Translations under genes and position numbers: made by a program
The notes under the pieces: generated by a model
Databases searched by the model: none
The model's input: the letters and a program-made list of their open reading frames with translations, nothing else
What the model was told of the DNA's origin: nothing
In this document: one piece after another, positions 45,817 to 55,010 of the stretch
Layout: each line of letters opens with the position of its first letter
Numbering within the stretch: the first letter of the stretch is position 1
From: Propioniferax innocua
Lineage (GTDB): Bacteria > Actinomycetota > Actinomycetes > Propionibacteriales > Propionibacteriaceae
Assembly (NCBI RefSeq): GCF_006716235.1
Contig: NZ_VFOR01000003.1
Span: 1-64,000 of the forward strand
Reading direction: 5' to 3'
Length of the DNA stretch: 64,000 nt

Positions 45817-47481
45817 TCAGAACGGTGGCGGGGGCTCGTCTGGAGACTGGTCCGGGGGCCGCTGTCTGGGGCGACCGCCGGGTGTGGCCGCCGTGGCCCA
45901 AGCGTGGTGGTGAGCGTGGCTGGTGGTCTGTTCGATGGCGGGATCGGGTGGATCGGCGTCGAGAAGGTGCGCCACACGCATCGATGTGGACGTGGCAACC
46001 CGGTCGATATCGGGGTTGGCGTCGAAATAGCTGCCTGGCTGCGGTGGCGGGTGATCGGTGGTGCCATGGGCGTGGGTCCACCAGGTCTGACCAGCGGGGG
46101 TCCGCCACCGGAAGACGCCCGAGCGGACCTGATCGACCCTGTAGCCACCATGGGTGACGGCCCGGTGGGTGGTGCGTGACAACAGCCCCAGATTGTCCAG
46201 TTGCGTGGGGCCGATGGGCCAGGCCGTGGTGTGGTCGAGGTCAAGATTGTCGCTCCGCTGATGACGGCCGGTTGTGTCTTTGCAGAGTGTTGCGGCGGCC
46301 CGGCGGCTGGACCAGGGGAACACCTCCGCGCCATCGCGGAGTCGGACGGCCAGCCCGAGGCGTTCGCTGGGCCGGTAGGTGGTCACGGCGATGGGCTGAT
46401 TGAGATCGATGACCGGTTGGATCCGCACCTGCGCGGTCGATTCCCGCCCCAGCAGTTCTTGCAACGCCTGGCGGGTCTGCGGCCCATGGCGTTCCCAGAC
46501 ACCGCCGCTGGCGTGAGGGCCGCCGGCGAAGTCGGAGGCCTTGAGATGGACGACCATCGTCACGGTCGTGGTCGGCGCGCAGATGGTGGATGGCGCAGGG
46601 TCGGCGTTGTGGGCGTTGCCCGGCGACCCGGGTGCCTTGTCACTCGACGCTGCTCCTGTCCTGCTCGACTCTGCTCCTGTGCGGACCTGACCGGTAAGGA
46701 GACGTGCTGCTGCGGCGGGGTCTGCGAGCAGGCCGAGGGCGCGGGCGCGGCGCACATCACGTGGGACATGCTCCTGGTGGGTGGCGTCGGTGGCCAGGTA
46801 TTCGGCGAGCGCGTCGAGGGTCCCATCGAGCTGGATCGCATCAATGGTGTCGAGACGGGCGAAGACATCGGTGACACCGGTGGTGGTTCCCTCATTGGAG
46901 ATCACGGGAGCCAGTTCGACGCGGCGTGCGGCCAGAGCCTCTTGACGCTTGCGTTCGGCGAGTTCGGCATCGGCACGGATGGTCAGGTCTTCGGCAGTGG
47001 TGATGAGTTTCCAGGCCGAAGCGCGGTGAGCGACCAGGGGAGCCAGCTGGGCGTCGAGCCAACGGCAGGGCTCGCAGTCCAGAGCGCTGGTTCTGCGAGC
47101 GATGGTGCGGGCGGTCCTGACCTCGACGCCATCGTCGAGCACGGCTGCCCACAGCAGTGGTAGACGATGGCGCAGATTCAGGACGTCACGGATCAGGGCG
47201 CGGGCGGCGTCGGGGGACATGCGTAGGGCGGGGCCGACCTCGAGACAGATGAACTCGGCCACTTCCGGAGTTCCGTCGGCTCCGAACCTGAGGAGCTGCT
47301 CGCCGTGCAGTACCGAGGGGGAACCCGGATCGGCCGCTGGATCGGTGTCGACCCACCCATAGGCATCGGCGGCGGTGGCGATGAGCGCGACCTGATCGAT
47401 CTCGGCGCGACGTTGGCGCAGACGGGCCTCGGTGAGAGCGGCCATGACATCGGCCCGAGACGGCAGATCGATGACGGACAT
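45817..47481 (-). CDS. DUF222 / HNH nuclease-like protein
   Basis: The 554-residue protein has a DUF222 domain (about 10-330) and a C-terminal HNH-like region: NLDLDHTTAWPIGPTQLDNL followed by RTTHRAVTHGGY. This is the 13E12/REP family layout found in several copies in mycobacteria. A poorly conserved stretch near 265-295 interrupts DUF222. GAGGAGG lies eight bases before the ATG at 47481; upstream codons in frame belong to the leader. The promoter contains a LexA-like box. A role as a DNA-damage-induced nuclease or a mobile-intron relic is inferred. Confidence 0.82.
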   Translation of the reverse strand: MSVIDLPSRADVMAALTEARLRQRRAEIDQVALIATAADAYGWVDTDPAADPGSPSVLHGEQLLRFGADGTPEVAEFICLEVGPALRMSPDAARALIRDVLNLRHRLPLLWAAVLDDGVEVRTARTIARRTSALDCEPCRWLDAQLAPLVAHRASAWKLITTAEDLTIRADAELAERKRQEALAARRVELAPVISNEGTTTGVTDVFARLDTIDAIQLDGTLDALAEYLATDATHQEHVPRDVRRARALGLLADPAAAARLLTGQVRTGAESSRTGAASSDKAPGSPGNAHNADPAPSTICAPTTTVTMVVHLKASDFAGGPHASGGVWERHGPQTRQALQELLGRESTAQVRIQPVIDLNQPIAVTTYRPSERLGLAVRLRDGAEVFPWSSRRAAATLCKDTTGRHQRSDNLDLDHTTAWPIGPTQLDNLGLLSRTTHRAVTHGGYRVDQVRSGVFRWRTPAGQTWWTHAHGTTDHPPPQPGSYFDANPDIDRVATSTSMRVAHLLDADPPDPAIEQTTSHAHHHAWATAATPGGRPRQRPPDQSPDEPPPPF

Positions 47482-47622
47482 GGCGAACACCTCCTCACAT
47501 GAGATGAAACCGGCGATCCAAGAGGGAGACACAGGAGACGGGCTGATGAGAGACGGGCTGAGAGATCGAGCCTGGCTGGATTCGACTCTGGCTGGATTTC
47601 GGTGGGGTGAAACCTCCCCTTC

Positions 47623-47652
47623 AGTATATCGAAACTTTGTTCGTATCCTCAA
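47623..47652 (-). promoter_or_regulatory. Promoter of the DUF222/HNH gene
   Basis: On the minus strand TTGAGG (47652-47647) and TATACT (47628-47623) are spaced 18 bp. TATACT is one of the best -10 boxes in the window. The leader is about 135 bases. Confidence 0.65.
47629..47644. promoter_or_regulatory. LexA (SOS) box inside the promoter spacer
   Basis: TCGAAACTTTGTTCGT matches 10 of 12 fixed positions of the actinobacterial/Gram-positive SOS box TCGAAC-N4-GTTCGA. It fills the spacer between the -35 and -10 boxes, the ideal place for repression. Confidence 0.6.
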
Positions 47653-47739
47653 GGGGTGTTGGCAAGATGTTTGGCTCGCCGTCATGTGTCGTTCTGGGGC
47701 AGGGGCGGGCTCTGTCGCTCTGGCCTGGGATCGGATGGC

Positions 47740-48777
47740 TCACAGCCAGCTCGCCGGGTCGACCAGTTGCCCATCGACCCAGACCATGAAGTGCAGATGG
47801 CAGCCGGTGGAATAGCCGGTGGATCCGACGCGGCCGATGACCTGCCCCATGCGGACCTGGTCACCCGGGTTCACCGAGAAGTCGATCGCGTGTGTGTACC
47901 TGGTGCGGACCTTTCGGCCGTCCAGGTCATGCTCGATCGTGGCGAGATTGCCGTACCCGGCGTTGAAGTGGGTCTCGATGACCACTCCATCGGCCGACGC
48001 GCGGATGGGTGCTCCGCACGGTGCGCCGAAATCGAGGCCGTCGTGCAGCTTCCATACGTTGAGCACCGGGTGGAGCCGCATGCCGAACGGTGACGTGCGC
48101 GTCCCCGTCGATGGTGGGGCCAGCTTGCCCGGGGCCGCCGGTGGTGCGGCGCCATCCAGTTCTGGTGGGGCCTGGGCCACCCGTTCGTCCGCCCGCTCGT
48201 TCGCCACGACCATGGCGTTCTCGGGCAGCAGGCGCACCCGGGTGTTGGCGCCTTCGGTGGCGTCACCCAGCAGGCTGGTCGGGTCCAGGTAGGTGTCGCC
48301 GCGTTTGAGCCCCCAGTGCAGACAGGCTTCGGCGGGGCAGCCGGGGTGTCCTGCCTCAAGCTCTCCGATCACCTGCCCGAGCTCCACGCTTTGGCCGGCA
48401 TCCACGAGTGAGCGAACCGGTTGGTAGGTGGTGCGCACATCACCGTGGTCGATGGTGACGATGGGAACCCCGTCGATCACCCCGACGAACGCGACGGTGC
48501 CAGCGGCTGCGGCCTCGATGCGTTGCCCGGGGTCGCCGGCGATGTCGATGCCTCGGTGCCCCGGTAGCCAATCCGGGTCGGGGGCGCTGAAGCCGCGCAC
48601 CGGGGATCCGGGGATGGGTGCTGTGGCCGGGTTCGGCAGGGCAGGGTTCGCGCTGGCAGAAGGGGCCGGAGTGATGAGGGCGAGCAGGGTCGTGAGGATG
48701 GCGACCGCGCCGATCCGGTGCGGCCGGATGGAGGGAGCGTCGCCGGGGTGGTGGTGGCCCAGGGCCCCACGAATCAT
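47740..48777 (-). CDS. Secreted protein with two M23 peptidase domains
   Basis: The 345-residue protein has a signal peptide (RIGAVAILTTLLALITPAPSASA) and two LytM/M23 domains. Domain 1 (about 60-170) has H74-x3-D78 in HRGIDIAG, but the HxH motif reads C152-L-H154, so the catalytic histidine is missing. Domain 2 (about 228-340) has H245-x3-D249 and intact H327-L-H329, so it should bind zinc and cut peptidoglycan cross-bridges. It is divergent from rpsB, the place of Rv2891 in M. tuberculosis. The ATG at 48777 was chosen to place the signal peptide; no clear ribosome-binding site exists and the frame is open to 48975. Confidence 0.82.
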   Translation of the reverse strand: MIRGALGHHHPGDAPSIRPHRIGAVAILTTLLALITPAPSASANPALPNPATAPIPGSPVRGFSAPDPDWLPGHRGIDIAGDPGQRIEAAAAGTVAFVGVIDGVPIVTIDHGDVRTTYQPVRSLVDAGQSVELGQVIGELEAGHPGCPAEACLHWGLKRGDTYLDPTSLLGDATEGANTRVRLLPENAMVVANERADERVAQAPPELDGAAPPAAPGKLAPPSTGTRTSPFGMRLHPVLNVWKLHDGLDFGAPCGAPIRASADGVVIETHFNAGYGNLATIEHDLDGRKVRTRYTHAIDFSVNPGDQVRMGQVIGRVGSTGYSTGCHLHFMVWVDGQLVDPASWL

Positions 48778-49020
48778 GTGGAATGTGGCCGGGCGTGAGC
48801 CGAGGAGGGCGCGCAGACAGAACGAGGTAGAGCGAGGAAGGTCCACGTCGTTCACTCTGGAAGGGGTGCGTCGAAAACGAACCGATGGATCCGGGGCCTG
48901 TGGATGGAGCTTGGTGACGCGTCGACCCTGTGGACGAAGCCGTGGGTGGATGACGCCGTGGATGGATGACGCCATGAACGGCGTCCACGGGATTCAGCGG
49001 TGAGTCGTGTCATCGGCGTG

Positions 49021-49050
49021 TTGGCGGCGGCGTGAGGTCCGGCATACAAT
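49021..49050 (+). promoter_or_regulatory. rpsB-tsf promoter
   Basis: TTGGCG (49021-49026) and TACAAT (49045-49050) are spaced 18 bp. Confidence 0.6.
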
Positions 49051-49056
49051 GCCGTC

Positions 49057-49283
49057 AGCAGTTCTGGATGAACTGACTTCGCATGTGGTCGCTCCGGGGA
49101 GCCGGATGGCCGCACCGGGTCCAATGCGTTCACCACGATGTGACGCCACACCTGCGGGTGTTGGAGTTGCGGATGGGTGAGCCGATGGCGTGCGGGCATG
49201 GCCACATCAGGAGTGCTTCCCTCACCGGAGGCACATGAACCAAACGGTGCGCATCCGCGTGCCCGAACCAAGGAGGAACGGCC
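49057..49283 (+). other. Long 5' leader of rpsB
   Basis: About 227 bases lie between the predicted transcription start and the rpsB ATG, with no ORF that has a good ribosome-binding site. Bacterial rpsB leaders often bind S2 to shut off translation. I did not derive a secondary structure, so the regulatory role is inference. Confidence 0.35.
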
Positions 49284-50132
49284 ATGGCCGTCGTCACAGC
49301 CCGTCAGCTGCTCGAAAATGGTGTCCACTTCGGGCACCAGACGCGTCGGTGGAACCCGAAGATGAAGCGCTTCATCTTCACCGAGCGCAATGGCATCTAC
49401 ATCATCGACCTTCAGCAGTCGCTCCAGTACATCGACCAGGCCTACGCCTTCGTGCGTGAGACCGTCGCCGCGGGAGGGCAGGTCCTGTTCGTCGGCACCA
49501 AGAAGCAGGCTCAGGAGTCGATTGCCGAGCAGGCCACCCGCGTCGGCATGCCGTACGTGAATCACCGCTGGCTCGGTGGCATGCTCACCAACTTCCAGAC
49601 CATCTCGCGACGCATCGCTCGTCTCAAGGAACTCGCGGCCACCGACTTCGACGACGTCGCCGGATCGGGGCTCACGAAGAAGGAGCTCCTCATGCTCCGC
49701 CGTGAGAAGGACAAGCTCGAGAAGGATCTCGGTGGCATCCGTGACATGCCGAAGGTCCCCCAGGCGGTGTGGGTCGTCGACACCAAGAAGGAGCATCTCG
49801 CAGTCGATGAGGCGCGCAAGCTGCGCATTCCGGTGATCGGCATCCTCGACACCAACTGCGACCCCGACGAGGTCGACTTCGCCATCCCCGGCAACGATGA
49901 CGCGATTCGTTCGGTCTCGTTGCTCACCCGTGTGATCGCTGACGCCGTTGCCGACGGTCTGCTTGCCCGCTCCGGTGGTGCAGCAGGTGCCGAGGGTGCC
50001 GCTGAGGCCGAGCCGATGCCCGACTGGGAACGAGACCTGCTCGCCGGTGGTGAGAAGGCTGAGGCACCTGCAGCCGACCAGGCTGCGAAGCCGACCGAGG
50101 GCTCGGTAGAGTCCGACGCGTCCGCCAACTGA
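49284..50132 (+). CDS. rpsB: 30S ribosomal protein S2
   Basis: The 282-residue protein has [20 protein letters not shown] near the N-terminus, [15 protein letters not shown] near residue 93 and the [21 protein letters not shown] region near residue 190, all standard for S2. An acidic Ala/Glu tail of about 45 residues extends the C-terminus, as in other actinobacteria. AAGGAGGAA precedes the ATG. Confidence 0.97.
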   Translation: MAVVTARQLLENGVHFGHQTRRWNPKMKRFIFTERNGIYIIDLQQSLQYIDQAYAFVRETVAAGGQVLFVGTKKQAQESIAEQATRVGMPYVNHRWLGGMLTNFQTISRRIARLKELAATDFDDVAGSGLTKKELLMLRREKDKLEKDLGGIRDMPKVPQAVWVVDTKKEHLAVDEARKLRIPVIGILDTNCDPDEVDFAIPGNDDAIRSVSLLTRVIADAVADGLLARSGGAAGAEGAAEAEPMPDWERDLLAGGEKAEAPAADQAAKPTEGSVESDASAN

Positions 50133-50181
50133 GCACGTTCACCAACCCAGAGCACCACACACAGAGAAGGACCTGAAATTC

Positions 50182-50994
50182 ATGGCCAATTTCAAAGCTG
50201 CTGACGTCAAGAAGCTCCGAGACGCCACGGGTGCCGGCATGATGGACGCCAAGAAGGCCCTCGTGGAGGCCGATGGCGACTTCGACAAGGCCATCGAGGT
50301 GCTCCGCGTCTCGGGCCAGGCCAAAGCCGCCAAGCGTGCCGACCGTGAGGCCTCCAACGGTCTTGTCGCCACCCACGGTGGTGCCCTGATCCAGCTGGGC
50401 GCCGAAACCGACTTCGTCGCCAAGAACGCCGAGTTCATGGAGCTCGCCGATGAGGTGGCCAAGGCTGTCGACGCGGCCCGGGCCAACGATCTCGAGTCCG
50501 CCAAGGCTGCCCCGCTGGGCGACAGCACCGTTGGCGAGAAGGTCGCCGATCTCGCTGTGAAGATCGGCGAGAAGCTCGAGCTCAAGGAGGCTGCCTGGGT
50601 CTCCGGTGAGCCGACTGTCTACCTGCACCGTCGCGCAGCTGACCTGCCCCCGCAGGTCGGCGTCCTCATCGACGCCGAGGGTGACGAGGCTGTGTTGAAG
50701 AGCACGGCGATGCACATCGCGGCCATGAGCCCGCAGTACCTCACGCGCGATGATGTTCCGGCCGAGGTCATCGAGCAGGAGCGTCACGTCGCCGAGGAGA
50801 AGGCCAAGGAGGAGGGCAAGCCCGAGCAGGCGCTGCCCAAGATCGTGGAGGGGCGCGTCAATGCCTTCTTCAAGGATGTCTGCCTCCTTGACCAGATGTC
50901 GGTGTCGGAGGACAAGAAGACCGTCGGTCAGGTGCTCAAGGATGCTGGAGTCGAGATCAAGGGCTTCAAGCGCTTCGAGGCCGGCGAGGCCTGA
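50182..50994 (+). CDS. tsf: Elongation factor Ts
   Basis: Nucleotide exchange factor for EF-Tu. The 270-residue protein has the N-terminal LRDATGAGMMDAKKALVEADGD and the TDFVAKNAEF core motif near residue 75. GAAGGA precedes the ATG. It lies 49 bp after rpsB and is followed by a strong terminator. Confidence 0.97.
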   Translation: MANFKAADVKKLRDATGAGMMDAKKALVEADGDFDKAIEVLRVSGQAKAAKRADREASNGLVATHGGALIQLGAETDFVAKNAEFMELADEVAKAVDAARANDLESAKAAPLGDSTVGEKVADLAVKIGEKLELKEAAWVSGEPTVYLHRRAADLPPQVGVLIDAEGDEAVLKSTAMHIAAMSPQYLTRDDVPAEVIEQERHVAEEKAKEEGKPEQALPKIVEGRVNAFFKDVCLLDQMSVSEDKKTVGQVLKDAGVEIKGFKRFEAGEA

Positions 50995-51047
50995 TCCACT
51001 CATTGAAGCAAGTGTCCGGCTGACCTGACGTCGAGCGAGACACGAAA

Positions 51048-51079
51048 AGCCGGGGCGGTGTGAACCGCCCCGGCTTTTT
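51048..51079. terminator. Strong terminator after tsf
   Basis: AGCCGGGGCGGT, GTGA, ACCGCCCCGGCT form a perfect 12-bp stem followed by TTTT. AAA precedes the stem, so it may also serve the converging symporter gene. Confidence 0.92.
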
Positions 51080-51151
51080 CATGTCCGGATCTGCTTTCTT
51101 ACCCGGATCTGCTGGGTGACGACGCCTTCGGTGACGCCGTGGGTCAGCGGG

Positions 51152-52552
51152 TCATCCGTGGGCCGGTTCCGGTTCGACGCGTGCTGGTTCGGCGCCCGGT
51201 CGGTCGTCATCGAGGTAGTTGCTCCGGGGCGCGTCGTAGGCTTCCTGGTCGAGGATCCCGTGGCGCTTGGCGACGATGGCGGGGACCAGTGCTTGGCCGG
51301 CCACGTTCACGGCGGTGCGCCCCATGTCGACGATCGGCTCGATCGCCAGGAGCAGCCCGACGCCTTCCAGGGGCAGGCCGAGCGTCGAGAGAGTCAGCGT
51401 CAACATGACCGTGGCGCCTGTGGTTCCAGCGGTCGCTGCCGAGCCGATCACGGCCACGAAGACGATGAGCACGTAGTGCAGGAGGTTGAGTTCGACGCCG
51501 AAGAACTGTGCGACGAATATCGCGGCGATCGACGGGTAGATGGCCGCGCACCCGTCCATCTTCGACGTGGCGCCGAAGGGAACTGCGAAGGACGCGTAAC
51601 TACGCGGTACGCCGAAATTCCGTTCGGCCACGCGCTGCGTGACCGGCATGGTGCCCATCGACGAGCGGGAGACGAACCCGAGCTGGAAGGCCGGCCACAC
51701 GCCGTTGAAGTACTGCTTCACCGAGAGTCCATTGAGGCGCGCGAGCACCGGGTACTCGACGGCGAACACCAGAGCAAGACCCACGTAGACTGCAGCCACG
51801 AACCAGGCGAGGGACCCCATGGTCGACCACCCGTAGGAGTAGACGGCATTGCCGATGAGTCCCAGGGTGCCGATGGGGGCGATGCGGACGATCCACCACA
51901 CGAGCTTCTGCACCACGGCGAGGGCAGAATCGACGAAGGCGAGGAACGGTTCGGCCGGCTTCCCGACCTTCACCGCGGCGATGCCCACGGCGCCGGAGGC
52001 GACGATCAACTGCAGGATGTTGAACCCGACCTCCGACTCGGCCTGGCCGCTGTCGATCTCGGTGGACACCTCGAGTCCGAGGATGTTCTCCGGCACCAAG
52101 CCGGTGAGGAAGGCCAGCCAGCTGCCTTGGCTCGCAGGAGCGGCGGCCTCCACGGCGTTGGCGTCCACGTGGTTACCCGGCTGGACGATCAGCCCCAGAA
52201 CGATGCCGATCAGGACGGCGATCAGTGCGGTGAACGCGAACCACAGCAGCGTCGACACCGCGAGGCGTGCGGCATTGGTGACCTTCCGAAGATTCCCGAC
52301 GCTGGCGATGATCGCGGTGATGACCAGGGGGACGACGGCGGTCTTCAGCAGCGTCACATAGGACGAGCCGATCGTGGACAGGGTGGTTCCGAGCCAGTTG
52401 TCGGCTCCCTCGTCGCCGGAGTTCATGGCACGCGCGATCAGGCCCAATGCGAGGCCCAGGATCAGCGCGGCGCTCACCTGGACGCCGAAAGAGGATGCCC
52501 AGCGGCGCAGCGGTGAGCTGTCCGTGGTGTCGGTGGTGTGTGGGGTGGTCAT
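51152..52552 (-). CDS. Dicarboxylate/amino acid:cation symporter
   Basis: The 466-residue protein belongs to the DAACS (GltP/DctA/SstT) family: about eight helices, SRSSMGTMPVT for the serine-rich hairpin, and PFGATSKMDGCAAIYPSIAAIF and VGLLLAIEPIVDMGRTAVNV for the substrate and ion site (the DMGRT motif). It imports glutamate, a C4-dicarboxylate or a neutral amino acid with sodium or protons. AAAGGAAACC precedes the ATG at 52552. It sits between tsf and pyrH, which are adjacent or nearly so in many relatives, so it may be an insertion. Confidence 0.9.
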   Translation of the reverse strand: MTTPHTTDTTDSSPLRRWASSFGVQVSAALILGLALGLIARAMNSGDEGADNWLGTTLSTIGSSYVTLLKTAVVPLVITAIIASVGNLRKVTNAARLAVSTLLWFAFTALIAVLIGIVLGLIVQPGNHVDANAVEAAAPASQGSWLAFLTGLVPENILGLEVSTEIDSGQAESEVGFNILQLIVASGAVGIAAVKVGKPAEPFLAFVDSALAVVQKLVWWIVRIAPIGTLGLIGNAVYSYGWSTMGSLAWFVAAVYVGLALVFAVEYPVLARLNGLSVKQYFNGVWPAFQLGFVSRSSMGTMPVTQRVAERNFGVPRSYASFAVPFGATSKMDGCAAIYPSIAAIFVAQFFGVELNLLHYVLIVFVAVIGSAATAGTTGATVMLTLTLSTLGLPLEGVGLLLAIEPIVDMGRTAVNVAGQALVPAIVAKRHGILDQEAYDAPRSNYLDDDRPGAEPARVEPEPAHG

Positions 52553-52611
52553 GGTTTCCTTTCCGGCCACAGCGGCTGGTCGAATCGATCTGACGCTGAG
52601 AACAACAAGGC

Positions 52612-52625
52612 TTATGGTGCCATAA
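52612..52625. promoter_or_regulatory. 14-bp palindrome upstream of the symporter gene
   Basis: TTATGG, TG, CCATAA has 6-bp perfect arms. It lies 60 bp before the symporter start and may be an operator (GntR-like size); no regulator gene is adjacent. Confidence 0.45.
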
Positions 52626-52688
52626 TTCCCGCCTATGGGTCGCGTTTGTTGTGACGGTGGCCGGAGTCCATGCGCCGCCGATGCCGAA

Positions 52689-52717
52689 TTGTGCCCACGA
52701 AGGTGCTGCGGGATGAT
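52689..52717 (+). promoter_or_regulatory. Candidate pyrH promoter
   Basis: TTGTGC (52689-52694) and GATGAT (52712-52717) are spaced 17 bp, about 40 bp before the pyrH ATG. Confidence 0.4.
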
Positions 52718-52756
52718 GTGTGTCGGTGCCCTGTCCACATCCTGATGAGGAGATCC

Positions 52757-53467
52757 ATGCCTGCATACAAGCGCGTCCTGTTGAAGCTTTCGGGGGAGGC
52801 CTTCGGAGGTGGCCAGGTGGGTGTCGATCCCGATGTCGTCATCCAGGTCGCGCAGCAGATCGCGGAGGTGGTCTCGCGAGGCGTTCAGGTGGCGATCGTC
52901 GTGGGCGGTGGCAACTTTTTCCGCGGTGCCGAGCTGCAGCAGCGTGGAATGGATCGTGACCGGGCCGATTACATGGGCATGCTCGGAACGGTCATGAACT
53001 GTCTGGCCCTGCAGGATTTCTGCGAGAAGGCCGGGCTGGAGACGCGTGTGCAGACCGCGATCTCCATGCAGCAGGTGGCTGAACCATATATTCCGCGCAA
53101 GGCCGAGCGTCATCTGGAGAAGGGGCGTGTGGTCATCTTCGGTGCCGGCTCGGGTATGCCGTACTTCTCGACCGACACCGTTGCGGCGCAGCGTGCGTTG
53201 GAGATCGGTGCCGAGGTCCTGCTCATGGCCAAGCAGGGTGTGGATGGTGTCTATGATTCCGACCCGCGGATCAATCCGGACGCCAAACTGTTCGATGAAC
53301 TCAGCTACAACGAATTCCTGGCACGTGGGCTCAAGGTTGCCGACGCGACGGCAATCTCGATGGCCCGGGACTATGATCTGCCCATGATTTTCTTCAAGCT
53401 CGACAGTGAGGGCAGCATCGCCCGCGCGGTTTCGGGTGAGAAGATGGGCACGACCGTGCACCGGTGA
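52757..53467 (+). CDS. pyrH: Uridylate kinase
   Basis: Phosphorylates UMP to UDP. The 236-residue protein has [14 protein letters not shown] at the start, [13 protein letters not shown] near residue 55, [11 protein letters not shown] and [16 protein letters not shown] near the end. GAGGAGA precedes the ATG at 52757; an earlier in-frame ATG adds 29 residues foreign to the family. First gene of pyrH-frr-cdsA-rlmN. Confidence 0.96.
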   Translation: MPAYKRVLLKLSGEAFGGGQVGVDPDVVIQVAQQIAEVVSRGVQVAIVVGGGNFFRGAELQQRGMDRDRADYMGMLGTVMNCLALQDFCEKAGLETRVQTAISMQQVAEPYIPRKAERHLEKGRVVIFGAGSGMPYFSTDTVAAQRALEIGAEVLLMAKQGVDGVYDSDPRINPDAKLFDELSYNEFLARGLKVADATAISMARDYDLPMIFFKLDSEGSIARAVSGEKMGTTVHR

Positions 53468-53558
53468 ATCCGGAGCGACCAGACGCCGGCGGAACCAGTC
53501 GATGGGCCGAGAAACGGCCACGCAGTGGGCTTCATCAGCCCAGGGAAAGGGACGAAAC

Positions 53559-54113
53559 GTGATTGACGAGATCCTCGCTGAGGGCGAGCTGAAGATGGAT
53601 GCCGCGGTGGAGCACGTCAAGGAGGAGTTCGCCGCCATCCGTACCGGACGCGCACACCCCGGGATGTTCAACAGCATCATGGCCGAGGTCTACGGGCAGT
53701 CGATGCCGATCCAGCAGATTGCGACGGTGCAGATCGTCGATGCGCGGATGGTGACGGTCCAGCCCTATGACGTGTCGACGATGGCTGCCATCGAGAAGGC
53801 CATCCGTGATTCCGAGCTGGGCAATCCTGCCTCGGACGGTCATCAGATTCGTGTGGGGCTGCCGCAGCTCACCGAGCAGCGCCGCAAGGACTACATCAAG
53901 GTCGCCAAGACCAAGGCCGAGGAAGCGCACATCTCGGTGCGCAATGCCCGACGCGTCACCCGTGATGCGCTCGACAAGCTCGTCAAGGACAAGCAGACCG
54001 GCGAGGACGAGGTCCATCACGCCGAGAAGGTTCTCGACGCCGAGACCAAGAAGCGGACTGATGCCATCGACGAACTCCTGAAGAACAAGGAAGCCGAGCT
54101 CCTCGAGGTCTGA
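53559..54113 (+). CDS. frr: Ribosome recycling factor
   Basis: Splits post-termination ribosomes with EF-G. The 184-residue protein matches the normal length and has the FAAIRTGRAHPGMF and PQLTEQRRKDYIKVAKTKAE regions and the C-terminal helix AETKKRTDAIDELLKNKE. GTG at 53559 has AAAGG eight bases upstream. Its stop overlaps cdsA (TGATG). Confidence 0.97.
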   Translation: MIDEILAEGELKMDAAVEHVKEEFAAIRTGRAHPGMFNSIMAEVYGQSMPIQQIATVQIVDARMVTVQPYDVSTMAAIEKAIRDSELGNPASDGHQIRVGLPQLTEQRRKDYIKVAKTKAEEAHISVRNARRVTRDALDKLVKDKQTGEDEVHHAEKVLDAETKKRTDAIDELLKNKEAELLEV

Positions 54114-55009
54114 TGACCGAAGGTGGTGAGACCGGAATCGGTCCCAAGGGCTCCACACCCCCCGACTACGGACGCGCTGGACGCAATCTTCCGGTGGCGA
54201 TCGGAGTCGGGGTGGTTCTTGGTGGCACTTTCTTGGTCACCCTGTTCTGGCTCCAGTGGGCTTTTGCGTTGATGGTGGGTGCCGCTCTTGCGGTGGGGGC
54301 GGTCGAAGTCAGCCACGCGCTGCGCCGCGTCGGTATGAACGCGGCCACCGTTCCCATCGTCATCGGGACCGTTGCGATCGTGACGGGGTCGTATTTCGCG
54401 GGTCTGCGAGACGTCACGGCGTCGATCCCGTCGAACACACTCATGCTCGCGACGCTGGGTGCCACGGTTCTTGCGGCATTGGTGTGGCGTATGCGCGGTG
54501 GCGCCGAAGGGTATGTGAAGGACGCTGCTGCCAGTCTTTTCATCATCGGCTACCTACCCCTGCTGGGAGCATTCGCCGGCCTGATGCTCGCGGGGGAGTC
54601 CGGTGGGCAGCGCGTGTTGGCGTTCGTCGCGGTCGTCGCCGCCAGCGACACCGGTGGATATGCCGCCGGCATCCTGTTCGGCACACATCAGATGGCGCCT
54701 CGGATCAGCCCCAAGAAGACGTGGGAAGGCTTTGCCGGCTCGTTGTTGAGCGGAGTCGTGGTGGCGACGGCCCTGAGCGTCTTCCTGCTGGATGTGTCGT
54801 TCTGGGTCGGTCTCATACTGGGGCCGGCGCTGGTCATCACCGGTGCCTGCGGAGACCTGATCGAATCGCTCATCAAACGTGATGTGGGGATCAAGGACAT
54901 GTCGTCGGTGCTCCCCGGGCACGGTGGTGTCATGGATCGGCTCGATTCGCTTCTCGTGGCCGCTCCGATCGCGTGGATGGTGATGTATCTGTTCGTGCCG
55001 GGAGGTTGA
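54113..55009 (+). CDS. cdsA: Phosphatidate cytidylyltransferase
   Basis: Makes CDP-diacylglycerol from phosphatidate and CTP for phospholipid synthesis. The 298-residue membrane protein has about eight helices and the C-terminal CDS signature: [22 protein letters not shown] and [20 protein letters not shown] followed by [13 protein letters not shown]. The start overlaps frr by one base. Confidence 0.95.
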   Translation: MTEGGETGIGPKGSTPPDYGRAGRNLPVAIGVGVVLGGTFLVTLFWLQWAFALMVGAALAVGAVEVSHALRRVGMNAATVPIVIGTVAIVTGSYFAGLRDVTASIPSNTLMLATLGATVLAALVWRMRGGAEGYVKDAAASLFIIGYLPLLGAFAGLMLAGESGGQRVLAFVAVVAASDTGGYAAGILFGTHQMAPRISPKKTWEGFAGSLLSGVVVATALSVFLLDVSFWVGLILGPALVITGACGDLIESLIKRDVGIKDMSSVLPGHGGVMDRLDSLLVAAPIAWMVMYLFVPGG

Positions 55010-55010
55010 T

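Larger units (their letters stand above)
48778..49283. other. Long M23-rpsB intergenic region
   Basis: About 500 bp with no convincing gene. It holds the rpsB promoter (49021-49050), a long rpsB leader, and a 10-bp direct repeat GGATGACGCC at 48948-48957 and 48964-48973. The first 200 bp could instead belong to a longer N-terminus of the M23 gene. Confidence 0.5.

Noticed and set aside
45817-47652. DUF222/HNH gene as an active mobile element
   Set aside because: No terminal repeats, target duplication or reverse transcriptase; treated as a chromosomal gene.
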